Positions 11,339 to 22,780 of a DNA stretch of 64,000 bases are shown piece by piece. The translations under genes and the position numbers were made by a program. The notes beneath the pieces were generated by a model that searched no databases, was not told where the DNA came from, and saw only the letters and a program-made list of their open reading frames with translations. The stretch's first letter is position 1. Every line of letters begins with the position of its first letter. Source of the stretch: Pocillopora verrucosa (lineage: Eukaryota; Cnidaria; Anthozoa; Scleractinia; Pocilloporidae); NCBI RefSeq assembly GCF_036669915.1, contig NC_089321.1:2012316-2076315 (forward strand), read 5' to 3'.

Positions 11339-11956
11339 GACAGTGAAAAGCGGCGCCAGAAAAGGGAAAAAGAACTTGCCGACGATGAACAAAAGATGGC
11401 CAACGAACAATCCATAAAAGTATGTTTCTACATTGTTGCATGAACTGCAAGAAAAAGAAATTCCTTTCTCGCTCATATCCTGTCGCCAAATTAACGATTT
11501 CTTGCTTTTTCGTTTTCCGAAAAGTATGCTACTGAAACATACAGAATGTGTTTCACGATACGTGTGGTCCTTTTTAAACCAGTTAACCCCTTAGAATGGT
11601 TAGTTAAATAATCACCAACTTAAAAAGCTCTTGGTTCGTAGACAAATTATCCTTATAGTACCATAGAAATCTCCTAGAGCACGGAATGCACAATATGCAT
11701 ACCTATATTCAAATAGTAAAGCTGCTTCTGGCGAATGAGCTCCAGCCCTCTGCCGTGATTATTTTAAACTTCTCGTCTCGTTTACTTATTTTTCGCTGAT
11801 TCAGTCATTTCGCTTCTTTGTTTGAATGTTTGATGTATCTCTTCTCTTCCACAGATTCGCCGTGCTCGACTTAAAGAGTTGTTAACAGAGGAAAATATTC
11901 AATACGAGAAAGAGCTCAATGGTTTTGGAAAAGCGTTCTACAAGAACAGAACTTAA
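11339..11956 (+). pseudogene. Orphan exons 4-5 of CFAP141, copy 1
   Basis: Two exons are separated by a normal intron. Exon 4 (11,339-11,419) encodes DSEKRRQKREKELADDEQ onward. Exon 5 (11,855-11,956) encodes IRRARLKELLTEENIQYEKE and ends KAFYKNRT-stop. Both match the last two exons of the complete gene at 44,052-46,533; over the 102-nt exon 5 I count six differences and no indel. Exons 1-3 are absent: the sequence switches to array DNA at about 11,311, inside the intron upstream of exon 4. The frame is open, but without its N-terminal half this is a 3' fragment of a duplicated gene. Confidence 0.85.
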
Positions 11957-13836
11957 GCCTACTTTAGCGTTGTTAAAAATATTCTGCGCAGCTTTGGCTT
12001 ATAAGTTAGACCTATCATCAATCGTCTTATTTCTACATGTCATTAGATCATTAGATACCTTCCAAGTAAATAACCGAGATTTTTCTCTCACCCGTAAGAC
12101 CAAAACGAACCAGAGTATTATGGTTTATTGAGAATCTTAACGGTCAAATCCAGAGGTCAACATATCTCCGAAGGGCTTCCTTGCGAAAAGACTATTAACC
12201 GACTGTTCCTCCCTCATCAAAGAGCGACACCTCTTCAATATGCAACAAGAAGCAGACGAGAGGTTGTTTCTCTGGCGTGAAGTGTGACCCAGCCCCTTCT
12301 CGTCATTCCACACTATGTGTTTGCCCACCCCCCTCCTCCCTTACGTTATTAGGACCGTGCGGAAAAAAATAATACCGTTGCTAATCGATTGAGAATGGCT
12401 TCTTTATCTGACTTTCGCTGCAGGTTGTGTTACATGATTGCATGATTGACAGCCAGGTTTCCTTCTGCTGCTGATTAAATAAAGTCCCCATGAATAAAGG
12501 ATTGTCAAGTGCCAAATGCATTGGGCAGGAAAGGGGAGGAGGGTTGTACTACTGATGCTTGACCAGACCAGACCACTCTGCACCACTAACGGAAGTATCG
12601 AGATGCAGCAGAGGAGATAGCAAGGTTCTACAAACATGGGCATATGCAGTGTCATGAGTATTAGTAGATACCACACTAATAAATAACGCTTTTCGAACAC
12701 CTTGACTGGCTAGTTTGGAAGTGAATAACAAGCACTTTTCACCTCCAAGCTGAAGATGAGACAAAATTGGGCATAAGGAGTAAAATTTCTGACCATTTTT
12801 TTTTGTAAAGGAAAGAAATAAACTGATATTTTGGTATCTTTGTGATATAAAACATTACAACTATACACCTCAATGTTGGTGAATAATTGGTAAATATAAA
12901 GTACACCATATACAACTGCAGCAAACATAATCCTAATGACAGTTTCTACCTGACTTATAAGACAATACACAACCTTTATTTACCTTGTTTGTCTGCCCAT
13001 TTTAATGTCTCCAACATACCAACTTAATTGTCTTTTAAACAAAACATGATTTTACAATCTAAAAGTTTTTTTTATTTTTCCTGGTACAGTTGGTTTAACC
13101 ATGTTGGTATTTTTCTGTTTTTAAACTTCCTTGTACTTAATAAGTACCAAAAATTGAAAATATTCCTAAATAGATCAACCAAATCTCTGGGTACTTTGTA
13201 CCTTCCATCATGCATTTAAGTGACCAAAAAAGAAAAAAAAATCAAAATACTTGCCCATAGATTAACTCTACCAAGTTATTTTATGTGGAAACTCAATTTT
13301 CAACGTTTCAACCTAAGGTCTTCGTGAAATATCGAAAAATAGTTATTAATATATAAATACATTTTTGTTTCCAAACTCACTTGTACTTAGTAAGTATCAA
13401 AAATTGAAAATATTCCTAAAAATATCAACCAAATCTCTGGGTACTTTGCACCTTCCATCATAAGTCTAAGTGACCCAAAAGAAAAAAATTTAAAATTTTT
13501 GCCTATGGGTTAACTCTACCAAGTTGTTTTATGTGAAAACTCAATTTTCAACTTTTCCACTCTAAGATCTTCATTAAATATTGAGAAATATATTGTAATG
13601 TATAAAATACTTTTAACCACTCTAAAATGATCAAAGCAGCTTCTGAGTGGAAGACAGTAGACTATGAACAATCCTTCTTTTTCCCTTTTTTATGGTAAGT
13701 CGAAAAAAAAAATTAAAAAATTTAAGGCATGCATCTCATGTCCAAAGTTCCAAGTGCTACCCCAACATCAATTATTTGCACAATGGATTTCCTAAAAAGG
13801 AGGAACTGATTATAGTTTAGGATGATGGTGGTTCAT
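11957..13836. other. Non-coding stretch between CFAP141 fragment and SLC49A4
   Basis: No supported gene lies here. It probably includes the 3' UTRs of the two convergent genes. The segment is repeated at 27,410-28,158 (with about 125 bp missing near its end) and, inverted, at 42,149-44,051. A tandem duplication inside it is listed separately. Confidence 0.5.
13118..13612. repeat. Tandem duplication, two diverged units of about 245 bp
   Basis: Both halves run 'cttgtacttaataagtaccaaaaattgaaaat ... caaccaaatctctgggtactttg.accttccatcat ... actctaccaagttattttatgtg' with scattered changes. The pair is also present, reversed, at about 42,370-42,860, so it predates the large inverted duplication. 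It lies in the probable 3' UTR of SLC49A4. Confidence 0.7.
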
Positions 13837-16800
13837 TCAATCAGTGTCCACATCAAGCCTTCGATATTGACTCTTATATGCTAGAAGCAGAGGAACACAA
13901 ACTGCAATGCCACCTACACTAACCCAGTTCATCCATTGGACATTAGACATGGGAAACATGAAGGCTGCATCAAACACAAATATCACTGTATTACCCAGAA
14001 CAAGGCCTATGCCAGCAGATGTCCCCTCCCCCACAGGGTAAACACACTCCATAATAAGCTCAAACAGAAGTGGAATTGTACAGTTAAATAACAACCCACT
14101 GCAGATAATTGAAGCAAATAAAAGCTCCTGGGAAAAGGGCAAGATTTGAGAACAGGTCAGAGTGAAGATCAGCTGCATTATAGTAGTGCCAGTGAGAAGA
14201 CCCACAAGGATTTCCTTAGTCCACCACTTTACGATATCTGCTGACCTGACAAGAAAGAAAAAAGACTTGTATCATAAAACAACCAATAACAATTTACTTC
14301 TTTGTTACCCACTTGGTTACTAGTGCAACAGCTGTACAAAAATGACCAAGGGCCTATATTAGCTTGTACAGCTAGAGCAAACGAGATTAGGAAGTATCTA
14401 ATTAATATAACACAAGTAACAAACTTATTTATTTAGAATTTGCTGGCTTTTTCCAACAAATGTAGAAGGCTTGTGACCATTTCCTGGCTTGTATTTGGTC
14501 CACATGAAAAAATCCCAACCGAGTAAAAACCAATCAGAATTTTCGGATTCACCTCAGGACTCTCCTGCCATATTATGATAAGCATTATAAACCTTTGGGT
14601 TAACTCCCAGAAGTGATTAACATGTAACTTCTCCCTATGATATCCATGTGTACTCTAGCAAACAGTTAATGAGAATACTAAAACTCATCAGGAAGAAGTT
14701 TTTATCTTGATCTTACACCATATTCTTATAACTAATTCACAGGGAATTGTGTAGCAGCAAGAAGGGAGAATTAACAATCAGACCTTGGAGTTAAAGGGTT
14801 AAACATAAAGAGATTCCAACCCCCCTGTTGTACCATTAAAAAAGTGAAAAGGGGTGAAAATCTTCAAGGGAGTGCAAGATTTCTTTTCTTTATCAACCTA
14901 AGATTAAAAATATTTCTTCAAAATTTACTAGGACTTTTTTTTTGGCTTTTACTCTACTAGCCTTTCACCCCTTCCCACCCCGATCACACTTGCTACTGGT
15001 TCTATCCCTTACCATATGGTATTTGAACCTAGTCTAATGCAAGTCTCTTACTGAGAGGATGAATGGCAACATGGAATGTAAATGTTGTTATATGCTCAAC
15101 TCACAATGTAGTATTTTAACAGATTATGAGGGTTTTTCCTGAAATGTGTCTTTTTGTTTATATGTTGAGAAAGAAAAGGCACAGTCATGGACAATCTTTA
15201 AAGTTTGTGGAAAATGCAGTACAAGGAAACATGTAACAGTGTTGTGGTGTGGTAGGGTTGAAAGGATTGAGATTAGCAAATAGCAGAACCAGAATAACCT
15301 GTAAATAATAAAATATTATCTTACAAAAACAAGGTTTTTACCTTGCAATAATAATTCCAGAAACAATTCCAGCTAAACTTCCACCAGTTCCCAGCAATCC
15401 AGAAGTTTTCTCATCAATTTTAAAAGGCTGAACAGCAAGGTCTAAAACTGATGACCAACCAGAATAGATGCCAAATGATGCTGCAAAAACAAAGATCAAC
15501 AACCAATAGGACCAATTGGTTATCAGCATTTTAATTCCTTCTACATATCCAATTTTGGTTTGTTTTCTTGTTAATTGTGTTATACTCGGAGGAAGAGGTG
15601 GCTTAGAAGGAAAATAGATGGTAACACACAAAAAAAGAAATGCTGCAATTCCAATCTGTACATAGAAGTAATCCATGAGTCTGCCCTCAATGAACTTAAC
15701 ATCCTTGTCTGTCAAATTATGCTTGTTACCCTCAAAGGTATCATTTGTCTCAGGTATCATTGTGGGTCCAATAAAGAAAGCCAGGGCAGCTCCAAAATTA
15801 GCGGCCAGGGTACCAATGGCTGTAGCAGTTGTGCGTTCACTTGGAGGAAACCAAGTTGTTGACACCAAGGGTGGGGCTCCATTTGGTATAAAGCTTGGCA
15901 GCATTGCTATAAGATGGCCAATGAAAATTACAACAGTTCTTACTGTGAGGTCACGAAAAGGAATCACTTGAATTACTTTCCCAACCAGAAGCATTGTAGA
16001 TGTGACCTGAACAGATAACCTTAAACCTGCAAAGAAGGAATACATAATAACAGTCAAATTTAATAAAATCATGAATTAACAGAAATCCATTTGGGGGAAT
16101 GTGCTTCTTGCAAGGCTCAACCCTTTGACCTGACTTAGAGTGACTGGCACCTAATTTCTCCTTTTAATATTATTACCCCTAATCATACATTAACGTCACA
16201 AGAATATAAGGAAAATTGATCACCAACTAAAGAAGCTATCTATTTAACAAATAGATTCCAAGTTGCCGTGCATCTCTTCAGTAATAGATCACAGATGACG
16301 CCAAAATGTGGTAAGAACAAAAAAGTGGCACACGAGGCACAGCCAAGTGTGTCACTGATGTTCTTACCACATTTTGACGTCCTCTGTGATCTATTACTGA
16401 ACAGACACATGGCAACTTGGAATCTATTTTTATTATATAATAAAGAATTTAAAAAAAGTTTCAATGATGATGTCATCTATACATCTGTCCTCCAATAGAT
16501 CATAAGTGAGAACCAATCAGAATGCATGCATAACTGAGCTTATTATATAAAATAAAACACATTCTCCTTGTCAGCACCTTAAGAAATGTATATAGAAAAG
16601 TAAGGAGAATATGTATACTGATTTTAGGGTGTAAAGGGTTTAAGAATTGCTAAAAAAAAAATGTAACACTTAAGGTAGAGGAACAAATTTTCTACAATGA
16701 AAATAATTTGTGGAGAGTTGAGAGAGAGGACCTGAAATGGTCTAGGCCCCCTTTTTTTTAAGCCTGTCAACTTCTCATTCAACATTAGTCCAATTAGGCT

Positions 16801-17781
16801 CTTTTGTACAGAAAATTGTCAATACATGGATGACTTGGAACCCAGGGTTGAGAATCAATAAAATCCTCATCTGATCAAAATCAATAAATATGAAGAGAAA
16901 TTTCAGAGCTCATTACCTCAGAAAAGAAGAGCAATATTCCACAGCCATCTCCTGGGCAACAGCTCAAGTTTTGTTTGCGCTTTTGCAATCTGCTCTATTC
17001 AGTTTAAGAGACTCCAGGAACATTAAAAAAGTTCAGCGTGACATTAAGAACGATGACATTGATATTGACGTTTTTGAGGGAGCCATGCACTTACACAAAC
17101 TTGAGGACAAAACTCTATTAAATTCAGTTATGTACTCACCAAAATTGTCGCGAAAGTAAATGAGCAATTGATATGCCCTCTTCAAAAATTACGAAAGAGA
17201 TTCTAACATTCATAAATACATATTAATTAATTATGTAAACATAATTTTCAGTTTTTATGTCGGGTTACTCTTGCTTGGCATTTCGATGATTTTCCCCTAT
17301 TATCTCAAAATTAAATATCTTGTTCCTTGGTAAACGATGAAACGATTATAACACCTTTACATGTGGGCGCAAGATTGTAAACAATTCATATGAAAACATA
17401 GGCTGAAGGTTTTCTTCTATTGAATTTTTTAAATGCATGTTATTTATAGAGCAAAATACCTTTCGTATCCATCAGCCACGTTGAAGGGAAAGCACCCATG
17501 ATAGGACCGATCGCTCCCAGCGATGACAGCAAGAGAACTGTCCATTTTTCCCAACCGAACACAAGCCGACATGATCTTTGGATAGGACCCCAAGTGTTCC
17601 ACATCATGTTCGATACCATCGAGGTTACCGTGAACACGAACAGCACATACCATCGCCTTTTGTATACTTTGCATGTTCTTTCGTTCGATGATGATATTTC
17701 TTTGTTTTCAACATCTGTCTGCCTATCAGGACTGACAATATCATCATCGTGCAAAGGCCTCCTGCTTTCGCTGTCCTCCAT
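13837..17781 (-). CDS. SLC49A4: SLC49A4 (DIRC2-like) MFS transporter, intact copy
   Basis: There are three exons on the minus strand: 17,460-17,781, 15,342-16,026 and 13,837-14,245, all with GT..AG borders and compatible phases, giving 471 aa. The start is the ATG at 17,781 (gcaaaATGGAGG, MEDSESRR); the upstream open stretch has no in-frame ATG before a stop. The protein is a 12-helix major facilitator of the SLC49 (FLVCR/DIRC2) family: 'YKRRWYVLFVF' then 'WNTWGPIQRSC' in helix 1, 'GWEKWTVLLLSSLGAIGP' in helix 2, and the family stretch 'TTWFPPSERTTATAIGTLAA'. The vertebrate orthologue is a lysosomal membrane transporter reported to carry pyridoxine. The N-terminal ESRRPLHDDD resembles its acidic sorting region but lacks a dileucine. 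It is tail-to-tail with the CFAP141 fragment. The displaced arm, not the CFAP141-linked one, holds the intact copy. Confidence 0.92.
14596..14813. repeat. MITE-like repeat in SLC49A4 intron 2
   Basis: Ends read 'gggttaactcccagaagtgatt' and 'ggagttaaagggttaa'. A relative at 50,236-50,447 in RNF32 shares 'ctcccctctagctgc' and 'gttaatcacttctggga' blocks in the opposite orientation. The right-arm equivalent is at 41,185-41,395. Confidence 0.5.
16250..16428. repeat. Long inverted repeat (MITE) in SLC49A4 intron 1
   Basis: Two arms of about 70 nt face each other: 'aatagattccaagttgcc ... gtaatagatcacag ... aatgtggtaagaac' and its reverse complement, with a short loop containing 'gtggcacacgaggcacagcc'. 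Transcribed, it would fold into a long hairpin. The equivalent on the right arm is 39,546-39,725. It sits inside a larger repeat with 'tttgacctgacttagagtgact' ends. Confidence 0.8.
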
Positions 17782-17970
17782 TTTTGCACACCCGGTGAGA
17801 ATCTCGTTCCTGGAGGCCACGCTCCCCTGATCCCACGCAGGGTATCCTCGAGTTTTGTTTTGAGTAACCGCTAGCTCCCAAAACTCTCTAAGTGAATGAA
17901 GTAGGAGACTGGAGCTAGTAACATGGCATCAGTATTTTATTTATCGTGAACTGAAAATATTTGCTTGCAG

Positions 17971-19690
17971 ACGTTGGAAAATTGTCATCCAAAGTTAATT
18001 CTCACACTTGAGATTGAGGTTGGTGAAGAAGAGTGTTCATTTGCTGTGAAGCATCATGGAAAGAGCGATCAGTCAGCAGTTTCAAGTGAGTTGCTTCGCG
18101 AATAAACAGTCCATCCGATCGTTCTGAGACACGAACAGAAGGATAATTTTTTCACTTGTGGGAATTTCGCGTTAAAGAAAATGACCGAAACCTTGTACTT
18201 TTTGATTAGCTGTGAGTAATCATAACTGTCTGACTTGTTTACCTTGAGTGGGTGTGCGTGTGGGTGTGTGTGTGGGTGTGGGAAATTTTCCTGTTGCTTT
18301 AGTGACTCTAGAAATGTAACATCACAAATTTACTACGAGTTACAACGAGTCAGTATCTTGGCAGCAGTGAATCTTTGGAAGACAAAAAACTCTTTGAGTA
18401 AATAACCGACTTAATTTTTTAACTTTGTGTGTTAAAAATATCTTGATTCCTTCATTTTCAGTTGGAAAACTTCTTGTGATGCTGTGCAACACCAAACTAA
18501 TTTAGATGGCACAGTGAAAGAACCACCAGTTTAAATATTCTTCCCTTGGAGTTAAATAATTGGAGGTGATTGATGGCAACCACAGAAGAGCAGCCATGCA
18601 GGCTATGCAGACAGAAGATCCAGATGATATCAAGTACAAGTACATGGAGGTCATTTTGTCCACAGGTTAGTTAAGCCTGTTAGTTTTATATCTGTACAGA
18701 AGATTTTGTTATGAAATACAAAGCAACATTTTGTTTATTTATTTATTTATTTATTTATTTACTCAGTTATTTTAATCAATATTATTACTTTCACACTCTT
18801 TTGTAACCCTTCCAAGTTGTTAAGCTTTACATCTGATCAAAAAAGTAGAGATCATTTTACAGAGATGCTGAAGAAAGACGTGCCAAAAAACATTATTCTC
18901 TTAACTTTCTAACCCCTAAGAGTGACTAGCATCTAATTTCTCCTTACAATATCACCCTTGAATGAAAAGGTTAGGTCATGAGAATAATGGAAATGGTCAC
19001 CAACAAGATAAGCTGTGGATTATGAAACAAATTCTCCTCATCAGCACCCAAGGGAATGTATAGGGAACAGTATGGAGAATATGCATACTGATGTTAGGGT
19101 GGAAGGGGTTAATTTGTAATACAACCAATTTATATAGCCAGAGTGTAATTAATCATTTCTGTTATATTTTGTAATGTTATGCTGTGCCATTTGATTTTGA
19201 ATAATGAATTTAGGGTACAGAAGACAACTGAACAGAGGCATTACTGCAGTTCAGTTATAAATTCAAAGGTGAACTTAATCAACTTATATTGATAAGGGAT
19301 AAGTGATAAAAGCATCTAATACTGCCATCCTTTGTAGGAGTCTCTTGAATATCTTACTCAGCAGGCTAGAGGAGCCAGTATGGCATGATATATTCTTTGA
19401 ATGTTTAAATGTTTGGTGAACAACTGGGGTTGGACAGTTAAAAAGACTTATGTCATTTTTGTTGGCCCATCATCAAAAAGTGCCATGCACCAAATGGTTC
19501 GTGGCTGACAATGAGGCGGACTTAATGCAGCACGTCATGAAGCTTTTGTGCCTCCAAGAGGGATTATATTAGAGTTTGGAAACTCATATATTCAAGTTAT
19601 GTATTTTCTGTGCCATAGTGCGGTTACTGAATTCCTGAAGGAATTGAGACATAGCTAGTAAGTCACAGTTATCTCCAGTTAAAACAACTT
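17971..19690 (+). pseudogene. Decayed unrecognised gene with ParB-like peptide
   Basis: Several protein-like stretches lie on the plus strand, head-to-head with SLC49A4. At 17,971-18,085, after a ttgcag acceptor, it reads TLENCHPKLILTLEIEVGEE and ends at a gtgagt donor. At 18,563-18,665 it reads EVIDGNHRRAAMQAMQTEDP onward; 'VIDGNHRRAA' resembles the G-x-H-R motif of ParB/sulfiredoxin-type domains. At about 19,380-19,667 two frames carry QLKRLMSFLLAHHQKVPCTK and FVPPRGIILEFGNSYIQV. Stops interrupt the frames and no full exon set can be joined. Array copies (606-1,704 plus; 36,311-38,010 minus) show the same damage. Protein-like but degenerate; the ParB link is weak. Confidence 0.35.
18248..18282. 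repeat. (GT)n-rich microsatellite
   Basis: An imperfect GT/GGGT run within the decayed gene. The right arm has the complementary 'cacacacacacaccccacacacac' at about 37,694-37,725 with a different length, as expected of a slipping microsatellite. Confidence 0.8.
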
Positions 19691-22600
19691 TTAGGAATGT
19701 CAATGGGTAATAACTGGTTTGTTTCTTGTTTTTATGTGTTTCAGTAAATTCCTGCCTAAAACCATCCGTTCAACTTAACATAAATTCGTTATCCGTATAT
19801 GATAACAAGAGGCCTGTTTCTTGTTTTAGGAGAGAAGCTGTAGCCGTGAGCCGTTTGGCATGCGAGGGATCAGGGTCCAAAGATAACGACGGGTATATAT
19901 ATTTCCTAGCAAGACGAGTTGTACCGGAATTATCAATTATACCATAGTAAAGTTTGACTGTTTTTTCAGATTTGTTACTTCAGAAAATCTGTACTTAAAA
20001 AATTACGTGTTTTGGGGAAATAACACGATGAAGGAAATTTTGGGCCATATTATACTGTTCAAGAGAGTGTCTCTCTGCAACAGAGGTAACAGTCAAAAGG
20101 AAGTTTTAATGTCAGAGATGAAACAGCTGCTCTTTAATCAAATCGTACTTAACAGTGAAATAGTCAAAATAGGTGATTATCGATCAGTGGCACACTTTGA
20201 TCTTTTTCAAGTAGTTACGGTAACTTTTCGCCCCGTTTCAAAAAACTGCACTGTCACTAGTGGACACCGAAAGAAAGGCCGGTATTGTTCTAGCCATTGG
20301 CTTCCTCGGCCCCTAAATGAAACGTTCACATCTCTTTGCCTCCATTGGCACAGGGCTTTGAGGACAGCATTTTACGTAATATTTCGGTCACACGTCTTCT
20401 GTGCATGCTTTCTGCTTATATTTGTTCAAAACTTTGAGCAAACTTCGTTTGAATCTGTAGACAGGGTTTGTTTTGCGTCATTACAAGTTATGGAGGGTAC
20501 ATTCTTGTTCTATCATAAGCTGAAATGAAGTTGACATTAAGTTTCGTGGTTACAAGTTGATCGTAGGTGAACTCAACTGACAGGGATAGATTAAAGGTAT
20601 CGTCGGACTGTGTTTCTGTCGTAAAAACTCAGTTTTGGTAGGATTGCTTGCTCACCACTGGAGGAAGAAAAGAAAGTTTTTTTACATCAATTTTGCAGAA
20701 GGGGCTTGGCGAAATCGTCATTTACATTTAAATCTTTTGTCGATCGGGACCCGGAGAGTCTCAGTGTTCGAGATCGTCTTTGCTTTGTATCTTTTCCTTT
20801 AATGTCTTCGTCCCAAGCGTGTCTGTCACTCAACTCAAAATTGACCTTATATTTCCTGAACATCATTCCTTTTTTCTTTTTGGGAAACTCTTTTGCGGCA
20901 CCGTCTTCCGGGTCTTGCACTCCTTCGCTTTGAGGGTTTCCACAAGAGATCTCACAATTCTCTTTGACGATATCCAAGTCGCTTAAATCGAAGAAAGTAT
21001 TTCTTTCCAAAAAATAAGTACCCTTTAGGTTTTCAACTTTGTTTTTCTTCAAAGGGTGCGCTCTGACCCAATTATTTGCTCTCTGAACTGTGTTCATCCA
21101 CAGGCCGTGAAGAAAGAGGTGGAAAAGGAGCGACGCCCTGTGTAAATCATCCGCCATGCTCATTCGTTTTACTCGGTGCTGAATCCGTCGTGCATGCGTA
21201 ACAAACGTATTTTCATGACGTACCAGCAAATAAACGATTTACTGCGCGTGCATGTATGGGCTCCGCGCTGAAAAGAGGAATTCGAGTCTCGAGTATCTCT
21301 TTAAGCAATAGACCGCACTTTCTTTCCGTTTGCCATCGTAATAGCCCACGCAAGATGTTTTGAGAACACGAGAAAAGTTTTTTGCAAATCATACGTAAGC
21401 CAAAGGTAAGTGATTTTAAAAGATTTTCGAGTGTTTCAGACACTGTCGACATCCAAACTCCTTTATTTCACGGGAAAGTCATAACCCAGGTACTTGAATT
21501 TATGTGCTCGTCAGCTAATGAGCAGATAGTTCAAAACATGAAACAATTTACGAGTACAGTGCGATTGAAACAGCAGTAAAAAGCAGAGCTAGACGAGAGG
21601 AAAACATTAGAGCCTCGACGGCGCTCAAATCCCCCCGTGTCTCCACCTCCGAATGCATAAACCGGACGCGGATGTCTCCCCCTAATGCCACGAGGCTTGA
21701 TTGTTTCTACTGGCTCAACTGGATATTAAAGGGACTCGAAGTCACACTAACGTAGCTGTAAGGCTCCAGGGACAATATTTTAATCCTTTATTATTTTGGT
21801 CATAATGTGTGCGAACGACTTGACTGTAGTGAAAGGAATGTCAGTTATTAAATCTTTTCTCTGTCTCACTGAGCATCTTCTCTTGAAGGCGACCATAGGA
21901 TGGAGGTACCAGAGAGATCTTCATCAACGTATTGGAAATGGCACTAACAAAAAGAATCTAGGTACAGCCAAATATGGACAACTTTACCTTTATTGAACCT
22001 AATCTGTAAACAAATATTTTTTTTTTGTCAAAGATATTATTACTGACATGAACTATAGGACGCTTTTTGAACATTTGTGTCAAATTATTTGCACTGCATT
22101 TAAGTTAATGTGTTATAATGAAAATTACTCTACAGAAATTTTAAATCGGTTCATCCAATTCATATTTCCTCTGGGATTTTGCTTCACTGCTTAAAACCGT
22201 CTCTTTTCGTCCCTTTCTTCACGGAGTAGACGTACTTTTTCCTGAAAATAATCAAAAGCGTGAACGTAAATCGTAATTGTGCTTGTAATAAGTAAAAGAA
22301 ATCGCATGATGCGGATGCATTTCATAATCTACTGACCCGAGTGTTGTTTATGAAGTTAAATAACACCAAGTAATACTAGTTATCGTAACAGTAGTAGCAC
22401 TCGCCGTGGAGCAATCTGAAAAGATCTTTTAACATAACAGTGAACTCAGACCACAAGAAAGATTCACGGGCAGTTCTAATGATACTTTATTCTTTAAAGG
22501 GGGTCCTCCAGCATATTACTCGGAAAACATTTCATTCAGCCCTAAGGCACTTTTCAACTACACGTGTAGTTTAGCAATGTGGTTTTCTCTTCTTCTCGTA

Positions 22601-22780
22601 AGACTGACCCAACCCAGACTTGTAACCATCTGTTCGGTAGACAAATGTGCAGTATTCAAGACTATTCTACCACCTCGTCTTTGTAGGCATTCTAGGTATT
22701 CTAGGCCTTTTTCATTCCCTCTACCACATCCATGGAAAACAGCACCACAATAATCCAAAATTGGACGAAAACGAAATTGG
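19676..22780. repeat. Array unit A2 (deleted form)
   Basis: A-type unit in which the sequence jumps from 'gttgtaccgg' (19,928) to 'aattatcaattatacc', skipping the 'ttagccgt' repeats, minisatellite and LINE of A1. The 158-codon ORF and the EKVRLLREERDEKRRF segment remain. Confidence 0.75.
20687..21163 (-). CDS. Hypothetical 158-aa array protein, copy A2
   Basis: Full-length A-type ORF, nearly identical to copy A1; the visible changes are HLFLHG for QLFLHG, PEDG for PKDG and STKDLN for STKGLN. An in-frame ATG at 21,229 would add 22 residues (MLVRHENTFVTHARRIQHRV..), but the sequence around the internal ATG matches all other copies, so the shorter start is used. Function unknown. Confidence 0.35.
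   Translation of the reverse strand: MSMADDLHRASLLFHLFLHGLWMNTVQRANNWVRAHPLKKNKVENLKGTYFLERNTFFDLSDLDIVKENCEISCGNPQSEGVQDPEDGAAKEFPKKKKGMMFRKYKVNFELSDRHAWDEDIKGKDTKQRRSRTLRLSGSRSTKDLNVNDDFAKPLLQN

Noticed and set aside
17782-17820. N-terminal extension of SLC49A4 (ASRNEILTGCAK..)
   Set aside because: It would need a GTG start; the upstream frame reaches a stop on the left arm, and the ATG at 17,781 has good context.
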